The notes: generated by a model not told the origin, from the sequence alone. Shown: positions 18,013-27,989, numbered from the stretch's first letter. The stretch: DNA of 64,000 bases from Oscillatoriales cyanobacterium (GCA_004292955.1 RDXX01000046.1:1-64000); one strand, 5' to 3'. Program-made: numbers and translations.

Positions 18013-18342
18013 TTATTCAGCAAACATCTGCGCCAGAATATCTAAAACAGCTTTTTGTTCGTCAGCGCTGATTTTACCGAGATATTGAACTAATCGATTT
18101 TTGTCAACAGTCCGAATTTGATCCAGGATAATTTGTCCATCTTTGCCTTGAAAATTACAAGCTATCCGGCTGGGATATGCTTGCCCCTTCGTTGTCATTG
18201 GAGCAATGATGACAGTGGAAATGCGCTTGTTCATATCATCGGGTGAAATCACTAAACAAGGTCTTGTTTTCTTAATTTCACTGCCAACAGTGGGGTCGAG
18301 ATTAACTAAAAAAACATCAAAACGTTTGACTACCATTGCCAC
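18013..18342 (-). CDS. mazF: MazF/PemK-type endoribonuclease toxin
   Basis: 109 residues. The family opening KRFDVFLVNLDPTVGSEIKK is followed by TRPCLVISPDDMN, STVIIAPMTT and the C-terminal helix. The conserved Arg and Thr (TRPCLV and PMTT) that serve catalysis in MazF are present. MazF toxins cut single-stranded RNA or tRNA, leaving 2',3'-cyclic phosphate and 5'-OH ends. The gene overlaps the antitoxin by 13 bases (7 if the second ATG, 18336, is used), so they are translationally coupled. It lies directly upstream of pnkp, whose substrates are the ends MazF makes. Confidence 0.92.
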   Translation of the reverse strand: MAMVVKRFDVFLVNLDPTVGSEIKKTRPCLVISPDDMNKRISTVIIAPMTTKGQAYPSRIACNFQGKDGQIILDQIRTVDKNRLVQYLGKISADEQKAVLDILAQMFAE

Positions 18343-18590
18343 TCATTCTCCTCCCACTCAGTAGTTATGACATCATCAAGCAGGACATCATCATGTTGTT
18401 CGGCCATTTTTGCGAACGCTTCTTCCCAACCAGCACGCGGTTTTATAGCTGCACGAATGACGATTCGATCGCCCTGAACTTCGATTTCTACTGCTTCACT
18501 AATACCAATTTGCTCTAATAAAGATTTAGGAATGCGAATTCCTTGAGACCGATCGACTTTAATTATCTGGGTTTGGATAGATTTGCTCAT
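18330..18590 (-). CDS. mazE: MazE-type antitoxin (AbrB/SpoVT fold)
   Basis: 86 residues. The N-terminal swapped-hairpin DNA-binding fold reads IIKVDRSQGIRIPKSLLEQIGISEAVEIEVQGDRIVIR (about 9-47 in register). The acidic, Trp-containing C-terminus (ITTEWEENEWQW) is the part that usually binds and blocks the toxin. It probably represses its own promoter. A start 59 bases after hen1 and overlap with mazF make it part of the repair operon or of a nested TA unit within it. Confidence 0.92.
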   Translation of the reverse strand: MSKSIQTQIIKVDRSQGIRIPKSLLEQIGISEAVEIEVQGDRIVIRAAIKPRAGWEEAFAKMAEQHDDVLLDDVITTEWEENEWQW

Positions 18591-18649
18591 AGCTGAAGCC
18601 TGCCTTTTTCCAAGTTTAACTACATTGTAAGCACAAAAAACTGTAGCAG

Positions 18650-20050
18650 TTATTCTATCAAAGCAAATATTGCCATTTGTGTAGGCGAACCAAGTGCTAA
18701 ATCCTCCGATCCAACGGATCGAAACTCCACCCTAAAACCAAACCGTTCAGCCACCCCATTCGCCCAAGTCTGAAACTCTGCGCGCGTCCACTCAAAGCGG
18801 TGATCGCGGTGGCGAAATTTACCCGCCGGCAAGTTTTCAAACCGAACATTGTACTCAACGTTGGGAGTTGTGACGATCGCAAATTTCGGCCGCACAAACT
18901 CAAACAAAACCCGTTCAAAAGCAGCCAACCGTTCTAAATCGAGATGTTCGATTACCTCAATCACCGCTGCTGCGTCAAAATTCGTCAAGCGGCTGTCCCG
19001 ATAAATCAGGGAACTTTGGATCAATTGTAAGCGAGATTGCTGTGCCGGAGAAAAGCGATCGACCTGCAATCGTTCCTTGGCGATTTCCAACGCCCGAAAA
19101 GACACATCGACTCCGGTAATTTGGGCGATCGCACTTTCGGCTAAAAGCAATCGCAGCAGTTTTCCCTCACCGCAGCCCAAATCTACCACTCGCTGAGCAC
19201 CGCGGGCTTTTAAAACAGTCATCACAGCTTCTAAACGCTGTTCGTTGAGGCTAATTCGCTGTTCTAAAACTTCCTCTTCTTGCTGGTGAGAAACTTCGAG
19301 TTTCTCCGGATCGAGATTATCTTCTTCTGCTAATTGTGCCACAGCAAGGCGAGTCAAACGGCGCTGGCGTTTCAAATAGCGATCGGCAATTTGTTCCCGG
19401 GCGGGATGCGAGTTCAACCAACCTTCGCCGTGACGCAATAACTTCTCGATTTCATCATCGCCCACCCAATAATGTTTATCGTCATCTAAGACAGGAATTA
19501 GTACATAAAGATGGCTCAACAAATCCGCTAACCGCAGTGTATTTTGCAGTTCCACAGCAAAGTAAGGACTCGCGCCCCACTCGGGAAATTGTTCGTCAAG
19601 AATCAGCGGTTTTGCTGCGACTTGATAGCCCAGCGGCTCAAACATTTGGCGCAGGAACTTCTCGCCCCCGCGACAGGGCAAAACCGACAGCTTAACTGTC
19701 AGCGGAATGGCAGTTTCTGCGAGTTCTGGACGGTCTTTGCAGCGCCCGGATAGGGCGGTACGGAAGACCTGGGCGAGGGCGACACTGAGAAAGGATGAGG
19801 CTACGTAGGGGCGATCGTTGACGTATTGTTCTAAAGGGCGATCGCCCGATTTGGTCTTACCGCGCACCAAACCAACCGGATCGACATCTAACAGCAAAGC
19901 TGCCGTGCACTTGTCTGCATTTGCTTCAGGATAAAACACGCTGGCTTGTCCGAAAGTCATCGGGAAGCATTGAAGGCGATCGGGATGTTTGTGCAGCAAA
20001 TAGCCTAAATCCGTAGCAGGGACGCGAGTTGTGGAGATAGTTAATAACAT
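18650..20050 (-). CDS. hen1: Bacterial Hen1: 3'-terminal RNA ribose 2'-O-methyltransferase
   Basis: 466 residues from the ATG at 20050; upstream in-frame codons come from a heptamer repeat and were rejected. The N-terminal half (about 1-240) is the bacterial Hen1 domain that associates with and activates the Pnkp ligase (LLTISTTRVPATDLGYLLHKHPDR, FPMTFGQASVFYPEA). The C-terminal half is a SAM methyltransferase: VVDLGCGEGKLLRLL, metal-binding EVIEHLDLERL and TTPNVEYN, then HRDHRFEWTRAEF. Hen1 methylates the 3'-terminal ribose before sealing, so the repaired RNA cannot be cut at the same place. It is the first gene of the operon and carries heptamer repeats just upstream. Confidence 0.95.
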   Translation of the reverse strand: MLLTISTTRVPATDLGYLLHKHPDRLQCFPMTFGQASVFYPEANADKCTAALLLDVDPVGLVRGKTKSGDRPLEQYVNDRPYVASSFLSVALAQVFRTALSGRCKDRPELAETAIPLTVKLSVLPCRGGEKFLRQMFEPLGYQVAAKPLILDEQFPEWGASPYFAVELQNTLRLADLLSHLYVLIPVLDDDKHYWVGDDEIEKLLRHGEGWLNSHPAREQIADRYLKRQRRLTRLAVAQLAEEDNLDPEKLEVSHQQEEEVLEQRISLNEQRLEAVMTVLKARGAQRVVDLGCGEGKLLRLLLAESAIAQITGVDVSFRALEIAKERLQVDRFSPAQQSRLQLIQSSLIYRDSRLTNFDAAAVIEVIEHLDLERLAAFERVLFEFVRPKFAIVTTPNVEYNVRFENLPAGKFRHRDHRFEWTRAEFQTWANGVAERFGFRVEFRSVGSEDLALGSPTQMAIFALIE

Positions 20051-20063
20051 AATATTGGGAATT

Positions 20064-20098
20064 GGGCATCGGGCATCGGGCATCGGGCATCGGGCATT
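20064..20098. repeat. Heptanucleotide tandem repeat (GGGCATC)4 plus variant, in the hen1 leader
   Basis: Four GGGCATC units and one GGGCATT lie 14 bases upstream of the hen1 start. A second array of ACTACTG/ACTAATG heptamers follows at about 20135-20180. Both lie between the GTPase stop and hen1, so they could change the spacing of the leader if copy number varies. Confidence 0.85.
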
Positions 20099-20182
20099 GG
20101 GAATTGGTGTTTGTTATTTCATAATTACTTCTTTTTACTAATGACTAATGACTACTGACTACTGACTAATGACTACTGACTA

Positions 20183-21631
20183 CTAAGATTGCTGTTTTTC
20201 CACACTTCCCAAATTCAACTTAGCGCGCAATTCATCCTTAATCCGATTTAAAATAGAATCCTCATCCAAAGAAGCCAAAATCTTACTCACCACAGCCTTC
20301 GGCCCATCATCACCCCAAGAAGCACCATTAGCCAAATAAGCCTTAGTAACTTGACCAATTCCGTAGCAAGAAACCCCAGCAATTGCAGCTTGAGTCACAG
20401 CCACAGAAACATAAGGCCCCAAAGCCAAACCACCCGTCGCCGGCGTCGCCAAACCCAGCAATCCTTTCAAAGAACTTAAGCCAAAATTCGCTAACAATTC
20501 CCCCGCAGTAATTCCCCCCATACTAATCGCAATCTTTTGCAGCAATTCCACCGCCCCCGCTTCGGTCATCGGAATGCCGTAAACTTTAGATAGAGTTAAT
20601 ATCATCACCACATCAATTACCGCCCCGCTGAGAATATCAACTATTGTAATTGGATTCAGGGCGATCGCCACAGCTTTAGTCATTACCCCATTCCAGATAA
20701 TCCGGTTAGCAGCATCATCGCGAATCTCCATTTTTCGCTGCACCAACTGCTCGTTAATATCCCCCGCACAGAGCATCGTATTCAGCGCCACCAAAGATTT
20801 ACCTTCTCTGTCTAAAATCTCCAAAATTTTTAATTTTAAATCTTGTACTTGTGGTAAACTGCGCGTCATTTTTACTCCCATACTTCCGTCGGGACGGCGC
20901 ACCGCCTGCGCTGTCAAAGGTGAAGCCGCCGACATCACAATTTCATCGGGAGATAGCAATTCTCTCACGCGATCGTCCCGGATTTTATGATAAATTGCCA
21001 GCCTGTCTGCATCGGGATACTGGTCAATTTTATTAAACACTAATAACATCGGTTTTCCGGCTTCCCGCAACTGCGAAAGTGCTGCGTATTCTACTTTTGT
21101 AATATCGCCAGCCACCACAAACAAAATCAAATCGGCTTGTTGCGCGACGCGACGGGCTAAAAGTTCGCGAGTTTCGCCGTCAACTTCATCAATTCCCGGA
21201 GTATCGATTAATTCTACTTGCGACAAACGGTAAATAACCGGCGAAAGTCTATCGGGTAAATCATCATCAACACCATCTCCGACATCCCACTGGCCAATAG
21301 TTGTGGTGCGAGTCACCCCGTGAGTCGGGCCCGTTTCAAACACATTTTGACCCAAAAGCGCGTTCAAAACCGAAGATTTTCCCCTTCCTACCATCCCAAA
21401 CACAGCGATTTGCACGCAAGCGCGCTCTAGCTTGTCGAGCATGGTTTCCAAGCCGCCAATTTCCGGCTCCAGTCCAGTTCGCTCTTGTGCTGTCAAATCG
21501 AGATTTTCTACTATATCTCGCAGAGCATCTTTGGCGCGGCGCAGGTTTAGTTCTGCTTGAATGTCTGCGAAGCTTAATATTGTGTCGTCTAATTCGCGAT
21601 CGACATTTGAAAAATCCGATACTTCAGTCAT
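20183..21631 (-). CDS. Era-like GTPase with DUF697 C-terminal domain
   Basis: 482 residues. GTPase motifs: P-loop GMVGRGKSS (79-87), DTPGID (switch II), NKIDQ and SAAS. The C-terminal half has hydrophobic segments (NPITIVDILSGAVIDVVMILTLSKVYG and GGLALGPYVSVAVTQAAIAG) typical of DUF697 and membrane association. The family is common in cyanobacteria and chloroplasts; some members contribute to membrane or photosystem maintenance, but the role is not certain here. It precedes hen1 in the same direction, separated by 132 bases of repeats, so it may or may not be cotranscribed. Confidence 0.85.
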   Translation of the reverse strand: MTEVSDFSNVDRELDDTILSFADIQAELNLRRAKDALRDIVENLDLTAQERTGLEPEIGGLETMLDKLERACVQIAVFGMVGRGKSSVLNALLGQNVFETGPTHGVTRTTTIGQWDVGDGVDDDLPDRLSPVIYRLSQVELIDTPGIDEVDGETRELLARRVAQQADLILFVVAGDITKVEYAALSQLREAGKPMLLVFNKIDQYPDADRLAIYHKIRDDRVRELLSPDEIVMSAASPLTAQAVRRPDGSMGVKMTRSLPQVQDLKLKILEILDREGKSLVALNTMLCAGDINEQLVQRKMEIRDDAANRIIWNGVMTKAVAIALNPITIVDILSGAVIDVVMILTLSKVYGIPMTEAGAVELLQKIAISMGGITAGELLANFGLSSLKGLLGLATPATGGLALGPYVSVAVTQAAIAGVSCYGIGQVTKAYLANGASWGDDGPKAVVSKILASLDEDSILNRIKDELRAKLNLGSVEKQQS

Positions 21632-21752
21632 TGTTACCTGATGTTATAGCTTTGCTTTACTTAAAGTTTCTACCGATATGATGCTATTCTAGCTTTTTCT
21701 GTGGGCTTTGTACATTAGGGGTAGGGCAATGGCGTGTTTATAATCCGGGTAT

Positions 21753-21806
21753 GGACACAGCAATGCTGTGTCCTCATCCTGGTAAGGACACAGCAATGCT
21801 GTGTCC
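21753..21806. repeat. Two copies of the palindrome GGACACAGCAATGCTGTGTCC
   Basis: Near-perfect palindromes at 21753-21773 and 21786-21806 lie head to tail, upstream of the CPBP gene. Confidence 0.85.
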
Positions 21807-21843
21807 CTACAGATATCATGTAAAACTTGTTTAATTTACAACA

Positions 21844-22674
21844 ATGATTAACCGCCTCCAAATAATAGCCAGTTATCCATTTCCATTACGTGTAATAATT
21901 TTCCTCTTAATCTTAGCAGCAATCTGGCTACCGCTAGCCGCACCAATTTATCTCTTAGTTAAAGATAGCAATCTCGCAACTATTCTGACAATGGGATTGC
22001 TGTTTACCGAGTTTTTGTTGCTACTTCCGCGCTGGGGAAAACAGGTTTACGGACAAACGCAATTGCTCAAAAGTTACGGTTTAGTGAATACGCGACAAAA
22101 CGGTTTTGAGCTTTTGACCGGATTGGCGATCGGCATTTCGATCGCATTCACCCTATTTTTTGTGCAAGGACTGCTCGGTTTTGTCGCATGGCAAAATTCT
22201 CATAATTTGCCGAGAATCATCGCAGAAGGGCTATTAAGCGCCCTGGGAGTGGGTTTTGCAGAGGAGTTGGTATTCCGGGGTTGGTTGTTCGACGAGTTGC
22301 AGCGGGATTACAGTTATCCGATGTCTGTGCGGGCGAACAGTCTGGTGTTTGCCCTATCTCATTTTATCAAACCCGTGGAGGCAATGCTGCGGACTTGGCC
22401 TCAGTTTCCGGGCTTGTTGTTGCTGGGTTTGATATTGATTTGGGCAAAGCGAAGTTGTCAAAATCGATTGGGTTTGTCGATCGGGCTTCATGCAGGTTTA
22501 GTCTGGGGATACTATATAATTAACGTCGGAGAGTTAGTGCGATATTCTGGCTCTGTGCCGGATTGGGTGACTGGAATTAATGGCAATCCGTTGGCTGGTG
22601 CGATCGGGCTATTGTTTTTGAGCGTGTTGGCTGTGGGAATGCGGCAGATGTCCCAACAGTCCAAAGGTTTGTAG
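21844..22674 (+). CDS. CPBP-family intramembrane metalloprotease
   Basis: 276 residues with about seven hydrophobic segments. Abi/CPBP motifs are complete: AEELVFRG (139-146, giving the EExxxR glutamates at 140-141), the histidine in FALSHF (173) and the second histidine in SIGLHAGLVWGY (216). These proteases (Rce1-like) cleave prenylated or membrane substrates and in bacteria are often linked to bacteriocin immunity or stress. The last about 69 codons are duplicated downstream at 23449-23655. Confidence 0.88.
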   Translation: MINRLQIIASYPFPLRVIIFLLILAAIWLPLAAPIYLLVKDSNLATILTMGLLFTEFLLLLPRWGKQVYGQTQLLKSYGLVNTRQNGFELLTGLAIGISIAFTLFFVQGLLGFVAWQNSHNLPRIIAEGLLSALGVGFAEELVFRGWLFDELQRDYSYPMSVRANSLVFALSHFIKPVEAMLRTWPQFPGLLLLGLILIWAKRSCQNRLGLSIGLHAGLVWGYYIINVGELVRYSGSVPDWVTGINGNPLAGAIGLLFLSVLAVGMRQMSQQSKGL

Positions 22675-22804
22675 TCAGGACTTTAGTCCTTCTTCCCAAA
22701 TTTTCACCCTTGATTCTATAGTCTCTTAGAGAGGGACATCGTTTGTATAGACGCGGTTTAAACCGCCAATTATTCTACTCTACAACCAACCTGGGGAACT
22801 TTTT

Positions 22805-23023
22805 ATGCAGCTTGCTGAACTTCTACCACTCGTGAAAAATTTGCCTCACACTGACAAACTTTTACTACTGCATTTTATCGTATCAGAATTACTCCAAGAA
22901 TCAGGTATAGTTCCGCTAGAAGAGCAAGGCAAAGTATCTAGCACTAATTCCTACAACTCTTTTGAAGCCGCTGCTGTATTAGCAAAGGCATTATCAGAAG
23001 AAAAAGCAGTAAAACATGGTTGA
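22805..23023 (+). CDS. Small protein paired with an aspartic-protease-like gene
   Basis: 72 residues, no membrane segment, predicted helical at the N-terminus (LAELLPLVKNLPHTDKLLLLHFIVSELLQ) with a C-terminal FEAAAVLAKALSEE. It overlaps the next gene by eight bases, which implies coupled expression. Such a short helical protein in front of a retropepsin-like gene recurs in cyanobacteria from what I recall, and behaves like an antitoxin-type partner, but no function is proven. Confidence 0.65.
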   Translation: MQLAELLPLVKNLPHTDKLLLLHFIVSELLQESGIVPLEEQGKVSSTNSYNSFEAAAVLAKALSEEKAVKHG

Positions 23024-23447
23024 TAAAGTCAGATTTGCGTTTACCGAAATCGATCCGCAACTGGGTGCATTAAGTACATTGCCTTACTTGCCACTAACTT
23101 TAACTTATCAGAATTGCTCTTTAAGTGCATCAGGCTTGCTAGATACAGGTTCTAGTGTTAACGTATTGCCCTACGAAATGGGATTAAGATTAGGAGCAAT
23201 TTGGGAACGTCAAACACTTTCTGTTCCATTAGGAGGCAATTTGGCTAGGTTTGAGGCGCGGGCTTTGGTATTGAGGGCGAACATTGAGCGCTTTCCTCCA
23301 GTGGATTTAGCTTTTGCTTGGACAAAAGACAGGAATGCTCCATTAATTCTAGGACACATGAATTTCTTTCTGGAGTTTGATGTCTGCTTATACCGGGCTG
23401 AATTATTATTTGAAATTAGTCCTAAAAGGAGAGGAGAGCAAAGATAG
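23016..23447 (+). CDS. Retropepsin-like aspartic protease
   Basis: 143 residues. A single catalytic motif LLDTGSSVNVLP (DTGS at 43-46) is followed by PLGGNLARFEARALVLRANI and ILGHMNFF, the latter like the ILG strand of retroviral-type aspartic proteases. With only one DTG it would act as a dimer. Its start overlaps the preceding small gene. Its stop codon lies two bases before a duplicated copy of the CPBP gene 3' end, so the pair seems to have been brought in or duplicated together with that segment. Confidence 0.75.
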   Translation: MVDKVRFAFTEIDPQLGALSTLPYLPLTLTYQNCSLSASGLLDTGSSVNVLPYEMGLRLGAIWERQTLSVPLGGNLARFEARALVLRANIERFPPVDLAFAWTKDRNAPLILGHMNFFLEFDVCLYRAELLFEISPKRRGEQR

Positions 23448-23448
23448 G

Positions 23449-23655
23449 CTGGGTTTGTCGATCGGGATTCATGCAGGTTTAGTCTGGGGATACTATATAA
23501 TTAACGTCGGAGAGTTAGTGCGATATTCTGGCTCTGTCCCGGATTGGGTGACAGGAATTAACGGCAATCCGTTGGCTGGTGCGATCGGGCTATTGTTTTT
23601 GAGCGTGTTGGCTGTGGCAATGCGGCAGATATCGGAACAGTCCAAAGGTTTGTAA
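23449..23655 (+). pseudogene. Duplicated C-terminal fragment of the CPBP protease gene
   Basis: The fragment encodes LGLSIGIHAGLVWGYYIINV... to QSKGL and its stop. It is nearly identical to residues about 209-276 of the intact CPBP gene, with a handful of base changes (for example LHAG to IHAG and QMSQQ to QISEQ). It lacks the EExxxR motif, so it cannot be an active protease. A reading frame from 23377 reaches it through the aspartic-protease gene in another frame; that extension is probably not real. Confidence 0.85.
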
Positions 23656-23742
23656 TATATCCATCAGGTGCGGATCTATCAGATTGTTGGTATTGAGTTA
23701 GGAATTTATCGCAGGATCCACACCCTACAACTACTTAGGCTT

Positions 23743-23961
23743 ATGTCTCAGAATTTTCAGATAATTAGCATTTCTGGTGAAATCATGGGCGGAACACCTG
23801 TTTTTATTGGCACTAGGGTTCCTGTCCAAACACTTTTTGACTATTTAGAAGCCGGAGAGTCAATTGATGATTTTTTAGATGGATTTCCCACTGTAACTAG
23901 GGAGCAAGTAATTGCTCTCTTGGAAGTTCTTAGAAAACAATTGATTGCGATGGTGGCGTAG
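23743..23961 (+). CDS. DUF433-family protein (antitoxin-like)
   Basis: 72 residues from the ATG at 23743. The whole protein fits DUF433: GEIMGGTPVFIGTRVPVQTLFDYLEAGESIDDFLDGFPTV read as a HTH-like domain, with TREQVIALLEVL at the end. DUF433 proteins are often antitoxins of a DUF5615 (PIN-like) toxin, but no such toxin gene follows. It may be an orphan. An upstream extension of 25 codons was rejected because it has no family similarity. Confidence 0.8.
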   Translation: MSQNFQIISISGEIMGGTPVFIGTRVPVQTLFDYLEAGESIDDFLDGFPTVTREQVIALLEVLRKQLIAMVA

Positions 23962-24033
23962 AATTAAGCCGATCTTAGCTAACGTAGTTAATTGATAATT
24001 ATGTTATACTGAATTCATAAAAACGCAAAAACC

Positions 24034-24543
24034 ATGCTAAGTAAATCTTCGCGCCTTATTTACGGCGATGAATTAATTACCGCAACAGAATTGAACCAGC
24101 AACTGAATCGAGTGCTAGATTTGGCGATGGAACACCCTGTCACTATCACTCGCAACGACCAGCATTTTGCTTTACTGCGCCGGGAAGAGATGACGCTGTG
24201 GGTAAAAGCTGCGACGCTTTCTTTGACTGTATTTGAAGTAAGTGCCGCTGCTTACCGGCTGCGATTGGGAGAAGCGATTAGTTCAGCAAATCCCTATCAC
24301 TGGCTGACAGTATTTGACTCAGATGAACTGTGCGAATTGATTGCTGAATTAGAAAAAGCTTACCGACTTGCTGAGTCGGAATCTGGCGCATGGAATCAGA
24401 TTGAGATTGTAATTCATGAATGGCATGAAAGCGCTAAAGCAATTTCTAGCCCGGAACTCGCAGCAGCTTTCAGCGATGAAATTGACGAAGTTTTGCTGAC
24501 ACCACCTCAAATAGAAAGCACTACTGAATCGACTCAGTTATGA
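24034..24543 (+). CDS. Probable antitoxin with Phd/YefM-like N-terminus
   Basis: 169 residues. The first 50 (DELITATELNQQLNRVLDLAMEHPVTITRNDQHFALLRREE) resemble the Phd/YefM DNA-binding fold of antitoxins. The rest is helical and longer than usual for the family (about 80-90 residues). It overlaps the next, RelE-like gene by four bases (ATGA), the typical spacing of a type II toxin-antitoxin operon. Confidence 0.65.
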   Translation: MLSKSSRLIYGDELITATELNQQLNRVLDLAMEHPVTITRNDQHFALLRREEMTLWVKAATLSLTVFEVSAAAYRLRLGEAISSANPYHWLTVFDSDELCELIAELEKAYRLAESESGAWNQIEIVIHEWHESAKAISSPELAAAFSDEIDEVLLTPPQIESTTESTQL

Positions 24544-25007
24544 CCCACACTCCACCTACTCCAGACGATTCAGAAACTGGCGTTTCCTCTGAAGAACTTT
24601 CCGTACCTGTACCCGTGATTTCCGAGTTGGTAATCCCACCTGAAGAAGCACTTACAGCACCCCGAACATCCCTATCTACTAAAGAAAATGCAGCCGAAAT
24701 TATCGTGCAATTGCCTGAATCGCCCTGGTTAGTAGTAGCGAAAAACCGACGGGTTAACCGAGATTGGGAAGCTTTATTGTTACGCGCCCCTGAGAATACT
24801 CGTCGCTGCTATCAGGATTTATGTACTAGCCCGATGGTGAGAAAACCGAGGAGAGTTTTTCCGTTAAAAGGCAAACTTTATCAAGGTGCGTGGGAATACG
24901 AAGTAACAAGTTCAGACAGAGTATTTTATGTACCGGATGAACACAAACGCAAGGTGCTTGTTTATTACGCGGGAACCCATCCTAAATCAGCACCAACTCC
25001 TCCGTAA
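24540..25007 (+). CDS. RelE/ParE-like toxin with a long N-terminal extension
   Basis: 155 residues. The last 90 have a RelE/ParE pattern: VAKNRRVNRDWEALLLRAP, a central PLKGKLYQGAWEYEV, then DRVFYVPDEHKRKVLVYYAGTH, equivalent to the 'YRVxY...V.V..vG.H' ending of RelE toxins. The first 65 residues are Pro/Thr/Glu-rich and probably disordered, which is unusual. It is directly coupled to the preceding antitoxin-like gene. The activity (mRNA cleavage or gyrase inhibition) cannot be told from sequence. Confidence 0.65.
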   Translation: MTHTPPTPDDSETGVSSEELSVPVPVISELVIPPEEALTAPRTSLSTKENAAEIIVQLPESPWLVVAKNRRVNRDWEALLLRAPENTRRCYQDLCTSPMVRKPRRVFPLKGKLYQGAWEYEVTSSDRVFYVPDEHKRKVLVYYAGTHPKSAPTPP

Positions 25008-25099
25008 ATAAACCAGACTATTTCAGCAGACTTGTCTCTACAGAAAGCATTGGCAAATTGACAGTAATTTTCCCAAACAAAACTTACGCACAGGTGGCT

Positions 25100-25169
25100 A
25101 GAAACCGGGTTTTTTGACGATAATCCTTCGCTGTACTCCACAGAAAGTGTAAAAAACCCGGTTTCTTTG
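25100..25169. repeat. AGAAACCGGGTTTCT family palindrome pair, copy 2
   Basis: AGAAACCGGGTTTTTTG at 25100-25116 and AAAAAACCCGGTTTCTTTG at 25151-25169 form an inverted repeat between the toxin gene and the convergent kinase gene. Confidence 0.75.
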
Positions 25170-25276
25170 TCGGGAGTGCATCCACGAGTGCCAAAAATAA
25201 ATCGAGTCACCAGAGGCGATAAGGGGAAGGGAAAAGAGAAGAAGAGTAAAGGACAAAAGAGCAAAAAAACAAAGGG

Positions 25277-27217
<1,941 letters not shown>

Positions 27218-27273
27218 AGTTTTCAGGGAATGCAGTGGAAGTTAGGATATATTGTCGCACAAAAAGTAATGAG

Positions 27274-27585
27274 ATGCTTAAACTCAGAATCGTTTCCACA
27301 ATTGTACTGCTAGTTAGTGCCAGTTGTTCATCTCCCGCACAGGCGCAAAATCCTGCACAAATAAAGCCAAATAATTCTTTAGTTCAAGTCCAGCCAACCC
27401 GCGAACAAATCCTCAATGCTTGCGTGCTCAATCGTGCGGAAACTCTGCCAAATCCTTTTACCGATGTGCCATCAAATCACTGGGCTTACAAAGCTGTTTT
27501 GACGATGTATTATTGCGGCGCTTACCGAGAAGCAACCCCGCCTGCTTTAATTCAAGAATTGCTGGAATCAACACCAACAAATTGA
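27274..27585 (+). CDS. Small exported protein with S-layer-homology-like end
   Basis: 103 residues from the ATG at 27274. A signal peptide is evident (LKLRIVSTIVLLVSASCSSPAQAQ, cut probably after AQA). The mature end FTDVPSNHWAYKAVLTMYYCGAYR resembles the start of an SLH repeat (FsDVp..hWA..ai..l...G.i), but the rest of the repeat is absent. It is divergent to the kinase-FGE gene. Function unknown; it may be a truncated SLH-type protein. Confidence 0.6.
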   Translation: MLKLRIVSTIVLLVSASCSSPAQAQNPAQIKPNNSLVQVQPTREQILNACVLNRAETLPNPFTDVPSNHWAYKAVLTMYYCGAYREATPPALIQELLESTPTN

Positions 27586-27597
27586 CTATCCCGCATT

Positions 27598-27681
27598 TCA
27601 TCTGCGTTAATCCGCGTTCATCTGCGGTTAAAAAAACAAAAACCGCAGATTTCAGGCAGATAAACACAGATAAACGCAGAT
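27598..27681. repeat. Dispersed 'ATCTGCGTT' inverted repeat
   Basis: Tandem words such as catctgcgtt and catctgcggtta on the left face ccgcagatttc and aaacgcagat on the right, making an imperfect inverted repeat between convergent genes. Confidence 0.55.
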
Positions 27682-27722
27682 TATTTCAAGATTATTTGGG
27701 AATGAGTGCAAGAGGTTTATTC

Positions 27723-27989
27723 TCAAAATTCAGCCCGAACCGTAAACGAATAATCGCCACCTGGTTCAAGCTGATAATCCCATTTTTCTAGAAAACGGTG
27801 CAGCGGTTCCTGAATCAATGCCCTACCCTGAGAAGGTTCCAGAATTAGTGTTTTTTCTTCCCGAAAACGCCATTGAAAGTGCCACTCAAAACTGCCGGCA
27901 CTTACTTCACCTTCAATCGTGCCTTTTAGCCAAGATTGACCCGTAACTCGGACATGGGCTGTAGTTTCAGGCAAACGTCTCGAACTCAC
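27723..27989 (-). CDS. DUF3146-family protein
   Basis: 88 residues. PETTAHVRVTGQSWLKGTIEGEVSAGSFEWHFQWRFREE and QEPLHRFLEKWDYQLEPGGDYSFTVRA match, from memory, the cyanobacterial DUF3146 family. Predicted as all beta. Its start overlaps the pth stop by four bases, so it is translationally coupled to pth. Function unknown; it appears restricted to cyanobacteria and relatives. Confidence 0.75.
   Translation of the reverse strand: MSSRRLPETTAHVRVTGQSWLKGTIEGEVSAGSFEWHFQWRFREEKTLILEPSQGRALIQEPLHRFLEKWDYQLEPGGDYSFTVRAEF

Noticed and set aside
23377-23448. Start of a separate gene joining the CPBP fragment
   Set aside because: This part overlaps the aspartic-protease gene in another frame and shows no protein family pattern.
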